Positions 46,016 to 53,869 of a DNA stretch of 64,000 bases are shown in pieces. The position numbers were made by a program, and so were the translations under genes. The notes below the pieces were generated by a model, which had not been told where the DNA came from, did no database searches, and saw only the letters and a list, made by a program, of their open reading frames with translations. The stretch's first letter is position 1. Each line of letters begins with the position of its first letter. The stretch is taken from positions 124,001 through 188,000 of the forward strand of contig NZ_CP054862.1 of assembly GCF_013459645.1 (NCBI RefSeq), given 5' to 3'. Source of the DNA: Martelella sp. NC20. GTDB lineage: Bacteria > Pseudomonadota > Alphaproteobacteria > Rhizobiales > Rhizobiaceae.

Positions 46016-46702
46016 CTATTCCTCCTCGCCCTCGACCACGGCCACCATCGCCTCCGCCTGGACGGCGGCTCTGCTGAGCAGGCCGGCATCCTCCAGCGCC
46101 GCGATATCCGGCAGGTCGCGCAGCGTTTCCATGCCGAACGCCGAGAGGAAATGCTTCGTGGTCACATAGGTATAGGGCGCGCCGGGCGTCGGGCTGCGGG
46201 GGCCGGAGGCGATGAGGGCGGCGTTGCGCAGGGATGCGATGGTGTCGCGGCTGACCTCGCGGCCGAAGATATCCGACAATGCACTGCGGGTGATGGGCTG
46301 GAAATAACCGATGGCCATCAGCACCATGGATTCGAATTCGGAGAGTGCCGCGCCCCCGCCCCGGGTCGGCGCTGCGGAGGCGCGGATCGCGTCGGCGTAG
46401 GCGGGACGGCTTCGGTGTTGCCAGCCGCCGGCGACCGACACCAGTTCGTAGGGCCGGCCGCTGAGCTCCTGCCGGAGATCGTCGATCAGGAGGTCGATGC
46501 TGCAGTCCTTGCCGACGACGCGGGCAAGCGTCTCGCGGGTGACCGGCTCGGCCGAGGCGAAGATCACCGCCTCAACCCGGAGCATCCATTCGCGCCAGCG
46601 CAGTTCCGGCGGGAACTGATCCAGTTCACGATCAAAGAGGCGTTCGTCACCCTCGCTCTTTTCCGTCCGCCGTTTGCTGCGTGTTGCACTGGAACTGGCC
46701 AT
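46016..46702 (-). CDS. ScpB-like segregation protein
   Basis: Protein of 228 residues of the ScpB family, the winged-helix partner in SMC-ScpAB condensin. Tandem winged helices: LRVEAVIFASAEPVTRETLARVVG near residue 40 and EFESMVLMAIGYFQPITRSALSDIFGREVSRDTI near 130. It ends in the acidic tail VVEGEEE. No scpA or smc is adjacent; instead a DUF1403 gene ends 2 bases before this start. A plasmid-borne ScpB variant that may serve this replicon. Confidence 0.85.
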   Translation of the reverse strand: MASSSATRSKRRTEKSEGDERLFDRELDQFPPELRWREWMLRVEAVIFASAEPVTRETLARVVGKDCSIDLLIDDLRQELSGRPYELVSVAGGWQHRSRPAYADAIRASAAPTRGGGAALSEFESMVLMAIGYFQPITRSALSDIFGREVSRDTIASLRNAALIASGPRSPTPGAPYTYVTTKHFLSAFGMETLRDLPDIAALEDAGLLSRAAVQAEAMVAVVEGEEE

Positions 46703-46704
46703 CG

Positions 46705-47658
46705 TCAAAGCCCATAGATGCGGAAGGCGGAACGGCCCGACAATTCGCGCACGGCCCCGAAACCTTCGAGTCGTTCAAACAGACGCATCGCGGCCCAGCG
46801 CGAGAGGTTGCGGCCGGACGCTGACGCCGGCATGGCATCCTCGTCCAGCAACGCCTGAATGACCGGGCCCGCGCCCTTGGTCCGCACCTTCGGCGCCACG
46901 GTCACAAGAACATCCGCCCGACGCGCGATCACATCTGCCGCGCGCAATGCACTGCCTGCCCCGTCGGCGAGCGCGAGGCAGACAGCGCGGGCAAAGCCCG
47001 GTTCCCCCGGCCGCACGCGCCCCCTGCCCCCGAGCGTCTTGAAGGCCGGGCCGGAGCGTTCCGCCATCATCAGCGGCACGAGCCGATCCCATTTCAGCAG
47101 GGTGGCGATCATCATGTCGGCCATTGCCCAGGCCAAAGGTTCGGCATCCGGACGGACGGGGAGGATCGCGGTCACGAGGTCGGCCACGACGAAGGGGACG
47201 GCGCGTCCGGACCGGAGCGCTGTATCTGCCAGCTCCGGGACGGCGGCAAGGTGGTCGTCGAAGGCAAGCCCCATGAGGTCGGCGAGATCTTCGACCTGCT
47301 TTGCAGAAAAACCCGGTTTTCGGGCGGCGAGTCTTTTGTAGGCCAAGACCATTTTTCCTGCGGGGCCAGGGTCGTCGCCGGCGACCGTCAGCAGAACGGC
47401 ATCGCGCAGCGCCGCTTCGTCTTCGTTGCGACCGGTCAGACGAACGGCGGCGGTGGCGCATTTCAGGGCCTGCCGTTCGCGCCAGCAGCCGCCCCAGACC
47501 GGTTCCGATCGAACGAGATCATCGATGGATTTCAAGGCGATACCGGCAGAGAAGGCGGCATCGGCTTCGGTGACATCGCCCCCGCGCGGGCGGGCCCAAC
47601 CCGGCAGGGGCGCGGTTGGCGTGAGGGTGTTGGCTTGTGTGGCGGCGTGCGAATCCAT
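46705..47658 (-). CDS. DUF1403 family protein
   Basis: Protein of 317 residues matching what I remember of DUF1403, a family found on alphaproteobacterial replicons: [33 protein letters not shown] (in part), [25 protein letters not shown] and [32 protein letters not shown] (in part), the last resembling a winged helix. Function unknown. It forms a two-gene unit with the ScpB-like gene and is divergent from a tyrosine recombinase. Confidence 0.8.
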   Translation of the reverse strand: MDSHAATQANTLTPTAPLPGWARPRGGDVTEADAAFSAGIALKSIDDLVRSEPVWGGCWRERQALKCATAAVRLTGRNEDEAALRDAVLLTVAGDDPGPAGKMVLAYKRLAARKPGFSAKQVEDLADLMGLAFDDHLAAVPELADTALRSGRAVPFVVADLVTAILPVRPDAEPLAWAMADMMIATLLKWDRLVPLMMAERSGPAFKTLGGRGRVRPGEPGFARAVCLALADGAGSALRAADVIARRADVLVTVAPKVRTKGAGPVIQALLDEDAMPASASGRNLSRWAAMRLFERLEGFGAVRELSGRSAFRIYGL

Positions 47659-47680
47659 GGCGACGAGGCTACACGAGACG

Positions 47681-47768
47681 TGCGGTTAATGCCAGTGAAA
47701 TCGGCATAAACCGCACAGCTTGTCTTTTCACTATTATAATCGATAATCTTGCATTATCATTCATAATG
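47681..47768. promoter_or_regulatory. Inverted repeats between DUF1403 and recombinase genes
   Basis: The divergent gap holds a long interrupted palindrome, TGCGGTTAATGCC (47681-47693) and GGCATAAACCGCA (47703-47715), 12 of 13 pairs. It then has two copies of ATTAT-N5-ATAAT (47733-47747 and 47753-47767) spaced exactly 20 bases, two helical turns. This arrangement suggests cooperative binding of a dimeric protein on one DNA face, either a repressor or the recombinase itself at a core site. Confidence 0.65.
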
Positions 47769-47804
47769 CTCATTATAGAGAAAAACCCCATTCTGAGGCC
47801 CTCG

Positions 47805-48884
47805 ATGCCCGAAAACGACGCCGATCCGCACGCCAGCCCATCCCTCAGCACGGAGGCTGACGATGTATTGGAGCCTTCCGGGTCGTCGGGCGCAGTAACG
47901 GGGCACCTGGCGCCGCTGGTCGAACGCGCCCGCGGTTACGTCGAGGCCGCAAGCTCGGCCAATACGCGGCGCGCCTACGGCGCCGACTGGGCGCATTTTT
48001 CAAGCTGGTGCCGACGCAAGGGGCTTGCGCCCCTTCCCCCCGATGCGCAGACCGTCGGGCTCTACATCACGGCGCTGGCCTCGGGGGAAGCCGCGCCCCG
48101 GGCAAAGCCGAGCGCGGTTTCCACCATCGAACGGCGGCTTTCGGCGATCACGTGGAACTATACGCAGCGCGGCCTCACGCTTGATCGCCGCGACCGCCAT
48201 ATTGCCACGGTGCTTGCCGGCATCCGCAATCGTCATGCAGCACCCCCGCGCCAGAAGGAGGCGATCCTGCCCGAAGAGCTGATCGCCATGGTCGAAACGC
48301 TCAATCGGGGAACGCTGCGCGGCCTGCGCGACCGCGCCATGCTGCTTGCGGGCTTTGCCGGCGGCCTGCGCCGGTCGGAAATCGTCGCGCTCGATTGCGG
48401 CCGCGACCAGAGCGAGGATGGCGGCGGCTGGATCGAGATCTTCGACAAGGGCCTGCTGGTGACGCTGCGCGGCAAGACCGGCTGGCGCGAAGTCGAGATC
48501 GGCCGCGGCTCCTCCGAACTCACCTGCCCTGTCGCGGCGATAGAGACCTGGCTGAAACTCGCCAGGATCGGCCATGGCCCCCTGTTCCGCCGCGTCACCG
48601 GCAAGGGCAAGACCGTCGGACCCGAACGGCTGAAGGACCAGGAGATCGCCCGTCTCGTCAAGAAAGCCGTGCTTGCCGCCGGCATTCGCGGCGAGCTGCC
48701 TGAGGCCGAACGGGTGAAACTGTTCTCCGGTCACTCATTGCGCGCCGGCCTTGCCTCCTCGGCCGAGGTCGACGAACGGTACGTCCAGAAACAACTCGGC
48801 CATGCATCGGCCGAAATGACAAGGCGCTATCAGCGCAGGCGTGATCGGTTCCGCGTTAACCTGACAAAGGCGGCCGGGCTGTAG
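47805..48884 (+). CDS. Tyrosine recombinase (site-specific integrase)
   Basis: Recombinase of 359 residues. N-terminal SAM-like domain (about 37-140; SSANTRRAYGADWAHFSSWCRRKG) and C-terminal catalytic domain with R189/R190 (GGLRRSEIVAL), H310-x-x-R313 (SGHSLRAGL), H333 (QLGHASAEMT) and nucleophile Y342 (RRYQRR), all present. Start ATG at 47805 with GAGG 7 bases before; an ATG at 47766 is possible. Such recombinases on repABC replicons resolve dimers or mobilise integrative elements; which applies is not clear. Confidence 0.92.
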   Translation: MPENDADPHASPSLSTEADDVLEPSGSSGAVTGHLAPLVERARGYVEAASSANTRRAYGADWAHFSSWCRRKGLAPLPPDAQTVGLYITALASGEAAPRAKPSAVSTIERRLSAITWNYTQRGLTLDRRDRHIATVLAGIRNRHAAPPRQKEAILPEELIAMVETLNRGTLRGLRDRAMLLAGFAGGLRRSEIVALDCGRDQSEDGGGWIEIFDKGLLVTLRGKTGWREVEIGRGSSELTCPVAAIETWLKLARIGHGPLFRRVTGKGKTVGPERLKDQEIARLVKKAVLAAGIRGELPEAERVKLFSGHSLRAGLASSAEVDERYVQKQLGHASAEMTRRYQRRRDRFRVNLTKAAGL

Positions 48885-48993
48885 AGCACCTCCAGTCACG
48901 TGGATACCGGTTCGCCGTCCATGAAACGCCGAACCGCGCCTAACGCCTCCCCTGCCCTGGCCCCACTTGCCGATCATCGGGCAACGAATTATA

Positions 48994-49020
48994 TAGTCAT
49001 CATAGTCATTATGGTCAGGA
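48994..49020. promoter_or_regulatory. Three 9-bp direct repeats upstream of antitoxin gene
   Basis: TAGTCATCA (48994), TAGTCATTA (49003) and TGGTCAGGA (49012) follow each other head to tail with 9-bp period. They lie just before the Shine-Dalgarno sequence AGGAGG of the antitoxin gene and are probable autoregulatory binding sites. Confidence 0.6.
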
Positions 49021-49028
49021 GGCGCGCA

Positions 49029-49295
49029 ATGCAGCCCGTATCGCACGATGAAAAGAACTGGACGGTCGCCAAGGCAAAGGCCAAGCTTTCAGAAGTGATC
49101 GAGCGTGCGCAATCCACGCCACAGACGATTACGCGCAACGGCAAGCCTAGCGTCGTAGTGGTTTCCGCTGAAGAATGGCAGCGGAAGGTCGCGCGCAAGG
49201 GGACCCTGGCCGAGTTTCTTCTGGCGTCCCCGCTGCGTGGAGCCGAGCTTGATCTCAACCGTCAGGACGACGAACCGCGTGATCTGTCGCTGTGA
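49029..49295 (+). CDS. Phd/YefM-family antitoxin
   Basis: Antitoxin of 88 residues: the Phd/YefM fold begins with WTVAKAKAKLSEVIERAQS and continues TITRNGKPSVVVVSAEEW; the C-terminal tail (LAEFLLASPLRGAELDL) should bind the toxin. Start at ATG 49029 behind a strong AGGAGG. The stop overlaps the toxin start as GTGA. Confidence 0.93.
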   Translation: MQPVSHDEKNWTVAKAKAKLSEVIERAQSTPQTITRNGKPSVVVVSAEEWQRKVARKGTLAEFLLASPLRGAELDLNRQDDEPRDLSL

Positions 49296-49714
49296 ACCTC
49301 CTGCTCGACACCAATGTTCTGTCGGAAGTGACAAAGCCGCGCCCGGAAGGCCGCGTTCTTCTATGGCTGGATGGCCTCGATGAAGACCGTTGCTTTATCA
49401 GTGTGGTTTCGCTTGCCGAAATTCGTCGCGGTGTTGCACTCATGGACGACGGGCGAAAGCGCGACGCTCTGGCCGAATGGCTTGCCCACGATCTGCCGCA
49501 ACGTTTCGAGCATCGCGTCTTTGCGGTCGACGAACGTGTGGCTCTCGCCTGGGGTGACCTGATGGGCGAAGCAAAACGGCGCGGACGCGGCATGTCGTCA
49601 ATGGATGGTTTGATCGCAGCCACGGCAATGGCATATGACCTCGTTCTTGCGACACGCAACGTCAAAGACTTCGAAGGCTTCGGTATGGATCTCATCGATC
49701 CATGGGCCGCGTGA
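49292..49714 (+). CDS. VapC/FitB-like PIN-domain toxin
   Basis: Ribonuclease toxin of 140 residues with a PIN domain: D6 (LLLDTNVLSE), E43 (SLAEIRRG), D105 (SSMDGLIAATA) and D126 (TRNVKDF) form the Mg-binding site, all present. GTG start overlaps the antitoxin stop. Members of the FitB branch pair with Phd-type antitoxins and cleave tRNA or rRNA. It should stabilise the replicon by post-segregational killing. Confidence 0.93.
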   Translation: MNLLLDTNVLSEVTKPRPEGRVLLWLDGLDEDRCFISVVSLAEIRRGVALMDDGRKRDALAEWLAHDLPQRFEHRVFAVDERVALAWGDLMGEAKRRGRGMSSMDGLIAATAMAYDLVLATRNVKDFEGFGMDLIDPWAA

Positions 49715-49989
49715 GGTGCAGTTCAAATTTCAGGCGATATTGCCAACGACGACAGAAGAGGTGAACCTCTTTGCTCCCTATGGCTTGTCGAAAAATCACG
49801 CCGGCATTCTTCCGATCCGCGCCGGTAGCAACGGCACTCGTCCGTAGCTGCCACTCCGGATCAGATCCCCAAGTCTTCAAGGCACGCCCACAAATGATCG
49901 GTTATCCGGATCTTCCCTATCTGAAAGTCGGGTTTGCGGCGAAAGTTATATGTCGAGAGAATTCGTTTTCAGCGACAGGTTTTTCTGAT

Positions 49990-50053
49990 ATGTCGATGTC
50001 GGCGACATGTCCGGCGGGATTTGTCGATCAGAACAGGATTTCACGACATGTCG
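49990..50053. promoter_or_regulatory. TGTCG/CGACA inverted repeats at fic start
   Basis: ATGTCG (49990-49995) and CGACAT (50003-50008) are inverted around 7 bases, and CGACATGTCG (50044-50053) is a perfect 10-bp palindrome that contains the fic start codon. Further single copies of TGTCG occur at about 49952 and 50022 and GCGACA near 49970. The clustering implies one binding protein, with the last site able to block translation start or transcription. Confidence 0.55.
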
Positions 50054-51142
50054 TTTCGCCCGGACACGCCCTATAACGCGCTTCCCGCTCTTCCCCCGCG
50101 CGACGACGTGGAGACCAGGGCGGTGCTCAAGGCCTGCATCGCAGCGCGGGCGGCGCTGGCCGAGCTGCGGGTTTCCGGCCAACTGATCCCCAATCAATCG
50201 GTCCTCATCAACTCCATACCGCTGCTGGAGGCGCAGGCGAGTTCGGAGATCGAGAACATCGTCACCACGGCCGACCGGCTGTTCCGCTTCGCCAACGAGC
50301 CGGCCGACCGCGCCGATCCCGCCACCAAGGAAGCGCTGCGCTATCGCACCGCCCTCAATGAGGGGTTTCAGTCGCTGCAACACCGGCCGGTCTCGACATC
50401 GACCGCCGTCGCCGTCTGCCGCAGGATCAAGGGCGTCGACCTCAACATCCGCACGACGCCCGGAACGGCGCTGATGAACGAGGCGACGGGCGCCGTCATC
50501 TACACGCCGCCGGAAGGCCAGGACCTGCTGCGCGACAAGCTCGCCAACTGGGAACGCTATATCCACGAGGCCGAAGAGATCGATCCGCTGATCCGGCTGG
50601 CCGTCATGCATTACCAGTTCGAGGCGATCCATCCCTTCATCGACGGCAATGGCCGTACCGGCCGTATTCTCAATCTTCTCTATCTGGTCGACAAGGGCCT
50701 GCTGGATATCCCGGTGCTTTACCTCAGCCGCTACATTATCGGCCACAAGCGCGCCTATTACGACCGGCTGCTGGCCGTGACCACCAACGGCGCATGGGAG
50801 GAATGGATCCTCTACATGCTGCAGGCCGTGCGCGAGACGGCGGTCTGGTCGACGGCGCGCATCCGCGCCATCCGCGATCTGCTCGACCAGACTGCCGCAC
50901 GCATCCGCAGCGACCTTCCGAAGATCTATTCGCGCGAACTGGCCGAGGTGATCTTCGTCAATCCGTATTGCCGGATCGGCGATCTTGTGAAGGCCGGCAT
51001 CGCCAAGCGCCAGGCGGCTTCCGTCTATCTGAAGGCGCTGACCGAGACCGGGCTGTTGCAGGAAGTGAAGGCGGGGCGCGAGAACCTCTACATCAATCCG
51101 GCCCTGCTCTCGCTTCTCAGTGACCGGACGCCGGACGGGTGA
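50048..51142 (+). CDS. fic: Fic family protein with N-terminal inhibitory helix
   Basis: Protein of 364 residues. An N-terminal Fic_N domain carries the inhibitory motif SSEIEN (residues 65-70), matching the (S/T)xxxE(G/N) rule, so it is a class II Fic that inhibits itself. The full active-site motif HPFIDGNGRTGR is at residues 195-206. The C-terminal 90 residues look like a winged helix (CRIGDLVKAGIAKRQAASVYLKAL). Likely an AMP-transferase for a protein target, self-regulated. The start at 50048 falls in a palindrome; a weak site precedes it. No separate antitoxin gene is seen. Confidence 0.92.
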   Translation: MSFRPDTPYNALPALPPRDDVETRAVLKACIAARAALAELRVSGQLIPNQSVLINSIPLLEAQASSEIENIVTTADRLFRFANEPADRADPATKEALRYRTALNEGFQSLQHRPVSTSTAVAVCRRIKGVDLNIRTTPGTALMNEATGAVIYTPPEGQDLLRDKLANWERYIHEAEEIDPLIRLAVMHYQFEAIHPFIDGNGRTGRILNLLYLVDKGLLDIPVLYLSRYIIGHKRAYYDRLLAVTTNGAWEEWILYMLQAVRETAVWSTARIRAIRDLLDQTAARIRSDLPKIYSRELAEVIFVNPYCRIGDLVKAGIAKRQAASVYLKALTETGLLQEVKAGRENLYINPALLSLLSDRTPDG

Positions 51143-51207
51143 TGGTCCTTGAGGTCGCCCTCCAAATTTTAATAAAAACAATGACTTATATAGAATCTGC
51201 GATCTTC

Positions 51208-51345
51208 CCTGACCGAGATGGCCGAACGCGGCCTCGGCATCATCACCCTGCCGCGAAGCATGGCGACCGAAGCCCGGCTTCAGGAACTGGACGTCGGGAT
51301 CGAGCTGCCGTCCATGAATTTCGCCGCAACGCTCCGACCATCTCA
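51208..51345 (+). pseudogene. LysR-type regulator C-terminal fragment
   Basis: The plus strand reads AERGLGIITLPRSM, then EARLQELDVGIELPSM and NFAATLRPSH, which looks like the last part of a LysR effector domain (the GLGI-LPR motif). No start, no DNA-binding domain; it runs into the 3' end of repC on the other strand. Probably a relic of an older insertion. Confidence 0.45.
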
Positions 51346-52659
51346 TGATCGCGGCCTTTTCAGGGATCGGCTGAGGGCGTCCGAGGCGGTCCAGCCGGGA
51401 TCGCCCGTCCCCTGGTTTTCGGCCGCAGCCGTTCGGGGGCCGCCGTCCGGCTTTCCGGCCTCGATCCTCGCTCTGAGCAGCGCCATCACCATCGGCCAGA
51501 CCGAAAACTGGCCGTCGCGGGCCCGGTCGGTGAGATTGCGCAGATAGCCGCCGGGGCTGACGATCTCGTCGCCGCGCTGGTAGATCGCGGCAAGGGTGAT
51601 CGCGGCCTGTTTGTCACCCATCACCTCGGCTGCCTCGCGCCAGGCGCTGGGGCTCACGCCCAGCATCGGTCGGGCGATTTCGGCAATGCCCACGAACTCC
51701 CGCCAGTGGCGGATCGACCCGCCCTTTGCCAGATCCCGCCAGCCTTCACAGGCATCCAGCACCAGTGCCAGCGGCATCTCGCGCTTCGGCAGGCTGTGCA
51801 GGTTGTCGGTTTCATCGACGCTGCCGCTCGTTTCTGATTTATTTCCTGAGCCATATTTAGATTCAAATTGGGAGTCTGGGTTTGAATTCTGTTTGTGGCG
51901 CTCAGCATGAGACTCATTGGCGTCCGTTTTTTGTGAATTTACGTGAAATTCCAATGTGTCACGCACTTCCTCATGCAGCAGCGCCAGCGCATCGCAGATA
52001 TCCTCGGCCATCGTCAGATCCGGCGAACGCGGCAGCCGGTCGATGATCTCGCGATAAACCCGGTTCATCGTCGTCCAGTCGCCCGGAACGCCCTCCTCCA
52101 GCCCGGCCTCGATCATCTTGACGATATCCCGGCGCAACAGCGTCAGTCGTTCACGCGCGCATTTCAACGCCAGACGCTCCTCAGCGATCGTCGCGGCCAT
52201 TGCTTCGAACTCGGCTGCCCTAGCCACAAGCGGCGACAGGTCGAAGCCATAGGCCTGCTCGACCTGCCCTCCCCTGCCCTTTCTGGCAAAGCGCTTGCCG
52301 TTTGGACTGTCGCGCCGGATGATCAGGCCGCACGCGACCAGGACCGCCAGATGGCGGCGCAGCGTCGCTGGCGAAATGCCGTTTGCCCGCGCGATCAGTT
52401 GTTCGTTGGAGGGCCAGACGACGAAGCCGGTCTCCTCCGACAGCTCGTTTTCGGGATAGAAGGTCAAAAGCGCGTTCAAGATCGCAAGGCCGCGATCGCT
52501 CGCCCCGAGCGCCACCCGCGCCTCGCGCACGGTATGAAACAGTTTCCACTTGTTGAGCCGCACCCCTTTCGGGGCCTGCCGCGCAACGGATTGGCTTGCC
52601 AACATCGCAAGCGACATCGGCCGCCGCCCGAAGGGCGTCGTGGTCATCGCATTTTCCAT
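51343..52659 (-). CDS. repC: Plasmid replication initiator RepC
   Basis: Replication initiator of 438 residues, the limiting factor for repABC replicons. Typical N-terminus PFGRRPMSLAMLASQSVA and KGVRLNKWKLFHTVREARVALGASDRGLAILNALLTFYPE (in part), winged-helix DNA-binding region with VVWPSNEQLIARANGISPATLRRHL, a variable middle and a conserved end with GVSPSAWREAAEVMGDKQAAITLAAIYQR (in part) and SPGGYLRNLTDRA. Start ATG at 52659 with AAAGGTGAAACC. The origin of such replicons lies within repC itself. The C-terminal tail after residue 400 is longer than usual. Confidence 0.96.
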   Translation of the reverse strand: MENAMTTTPFGRRPMSLAMLASQSVARQAPKGVRLNKWKLFHTVREARVALGASDRGLAILNALLTFYPENELSEETGFVVWPSNEQLIARANGISPATLRRHLAVLVACGLIIRRDSPNGKRFARKGRGGQVEQAYGFDLSPLVARAAEFEAMAATIAEERLALKCARERLTLLRRDIVKMIEAGLEEGVPGDWTTMNRVYREIIDRLPRSPDLTMAEDICDALALLHEEVRDTLEFHVNSQKTDANESHAERHKQNSNPDSQFESKYGSGNKSETSGSVDETDNLHSLPKREMPLALVLDACEGWRDLAKGGSIRHWREFVGIAEIARPMLGVSPSAWREAAEVMGDKQAAITLAAIYQRGDEIVSPGGYLRNLTDRARDGQFSVWPMVMALLRARIEAGKPDGGPRTAAAENQGTGDPGWTASDALSRSLKRPRS

Positions 52660-52723
52660 GGTTTCACCTTTCAAAAAGGCAAAAGAAATCACCCCTGCAG
52701 CACATCAAATGCGCCACAGCCTC

Positions 52724-52810
52724 TTGACGGGAACTTCCGGAAATGCGAATCAGTAGGTGCTAAGAACTTATCGGCTTCCGGACGCTTGTCGTTTGGGGGC
52801 CTTTTCTTTT
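52724..52810 (+). ncRNA. Candidate counter-transcribed RNA (incA-type) of repABC
   Basis: The 205-base repB-repC gap is where repABC replicons encode a small antisense RNA transcribed against repC. On the plus strand there is a -35-like TTGACG (52724-52729), though the -10 is not clear, and a terminator: GGCTTCC (52773-52779) pairs with GGGGGCC (52795-52801, two G-T pairs), followed directly by TTTTCTTTT. The RNA would be about 40-60 bases and limit repC expression. Confidence 0.55.
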
Positions 52811-52864
52811 GTCTGTTTCTCTCCTTTTTACCGTTTCGAGTGTCGCCCGCCGGGCATCGCTGTT

Positions 52865-53869
52865 CTAATCTCTGCGATTCGCGCCGGTGGTTGATGAAAA
52901 ATATTCCTCGGCAAGCGCATCCATCCGGTCGGAAAGCCATTCGGCGAAACCGGATTCCTGACTTGCGATCGATATCGTGGTGCCGGATGCGCCGGTGGCG
53001 ATCCGGCCCAGGCTCCTGCCATTGCTCACCAATTCGCGCACGGACTTTTCCGGTCGACTGTCTTCGCCGCCACGCGCGGCCCTGACCGCCAGGTCGATGC
53101 GCCGTGCCGCATCGGCAGACTGGAAGGACTGATTTTCGAGTATGGAGCGGATGCGGGCCGCCGTTTCATCCCCGCCTTTCAGACAGATTTCCGCAAGCGC
53201 CATCCATTTCGGCCGGCCGACGCCCTTGGCCCGGCCGATCGCGAAAATGATGTCGCGGGGTATGGCATTGGCCACTTTCAGCATCAGCGAGATCGGCGTC
53301 TTGGAAAGGCCGAGCACCGGCTCGATCGCGACGCTCGAAAAACCGGCCTCGCGCAACTGCGCCGCCCACAGCGCCTGCTCGATCCAGGTGAGGTTCTCGC
53401 GCACGCCGTTTTCGAGCGATTGCTCCACCAGCAGTTCGCGGTCATCGAGCGGACGGACATAGGCGCGGATCGTCACCTCGGCCGGCACTCTGCTTTCGGC
53501 GGCCAGCAGCCGGATCGCGGCAAGCCGGCGATGGCCGTAGGCGAGCTGATAGCGCCCTTCGGCCTCGGGGTGAGGCCGGACCAGAACCGGCATTTTCTGC
53601 CCTTCCGCCCGGATCGACGCGGCAAGGCTCTCGATCTCCTCGCCCGCCTCGCCATCGCTTTCGAAACGGTCGCGATAGGGCGAGGCGTCGATCTTCGCCG
53701 GATCCAGCACGATGCTGCTCGATTCCGACAGCGTGTTGAGCGCCTTGCCGACATTGCTGACCACGGATGAACCGCGCCGCGAACGCGAAAGCGGCGAGGG
53801 GACCGGCTGTTCCGGCCCCTTCTCGTCGCTGTTGGCCTCCGCCATCATCTTCAGGATGTTCTTTTTCAT
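52865..53869 (-). CDS. repB: Plasmid partition protein RepB (ParB family)
   Basis: Centromere-binding protein of 334 residues. The ParB/Srx nucleotide domain shows SIRAEGQKMPVLVRPHP and YGHRRLAAIRLL; a helix-turn-helix region follows with ENGVRENLTWIEQALWA and GLSKTPISLMLKVANAIP. The ATG at 53869 overlaps the repA stop (ATGA), so RepA and RepB are translationally coupled. It should bind the parS sites, probably the palindromes at 55709 and 55791. Confidence 0.95.
   Translation of the reverse strand: MKKNILKMMAEANSDEKGPEQPVPSPLSRSRRGSSVVSNVGKALNTLSESSSIVLDPAKIDASPYRDRFESDGEAGEEIESLAASIRAEGQKMPVLVRPHPEAEGRYQLAYGHRRLAAIRLLAAESRVPAEVTIRAYVRPLDDRELLVEQSLENGVRENLTWIEQALWAAQLREAGFSSVAIEPVLGLSKTPISLMLKVANAIPRDIIFAIGRAKGVGRPKWMALAEICLKGGDETAARIRSILENQSFQSADAARRIDLAVRAARGGEDSRPEKSVRELVSNGRSLGRIATGASGTTISIASQESGFAEWLSDRMDALAEEYFSSTTGANRRD

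Noticed and set aside
47733..47767. CRISPR-like repeat unit
   Set aside because: Only two short copies with no spacer series; better explained as paired operator or recombination sites. I saw no CRISPR array, tRNA or rRNA in the window.
48886..48925. Short RIME-like similarity (GTGGATACCGGTTCGCC) after the recombinase gene
   Set aside because: Only the core resembles the repeats at 9397 and 33370; hairpin and ends are absent, so I do not list it as a repeat.
49946..51346. 466-codon minus-strand frame opposite fic
   Set aside because: Antisense shadow of the fic gene; composition typical of mirrored coding sequence.
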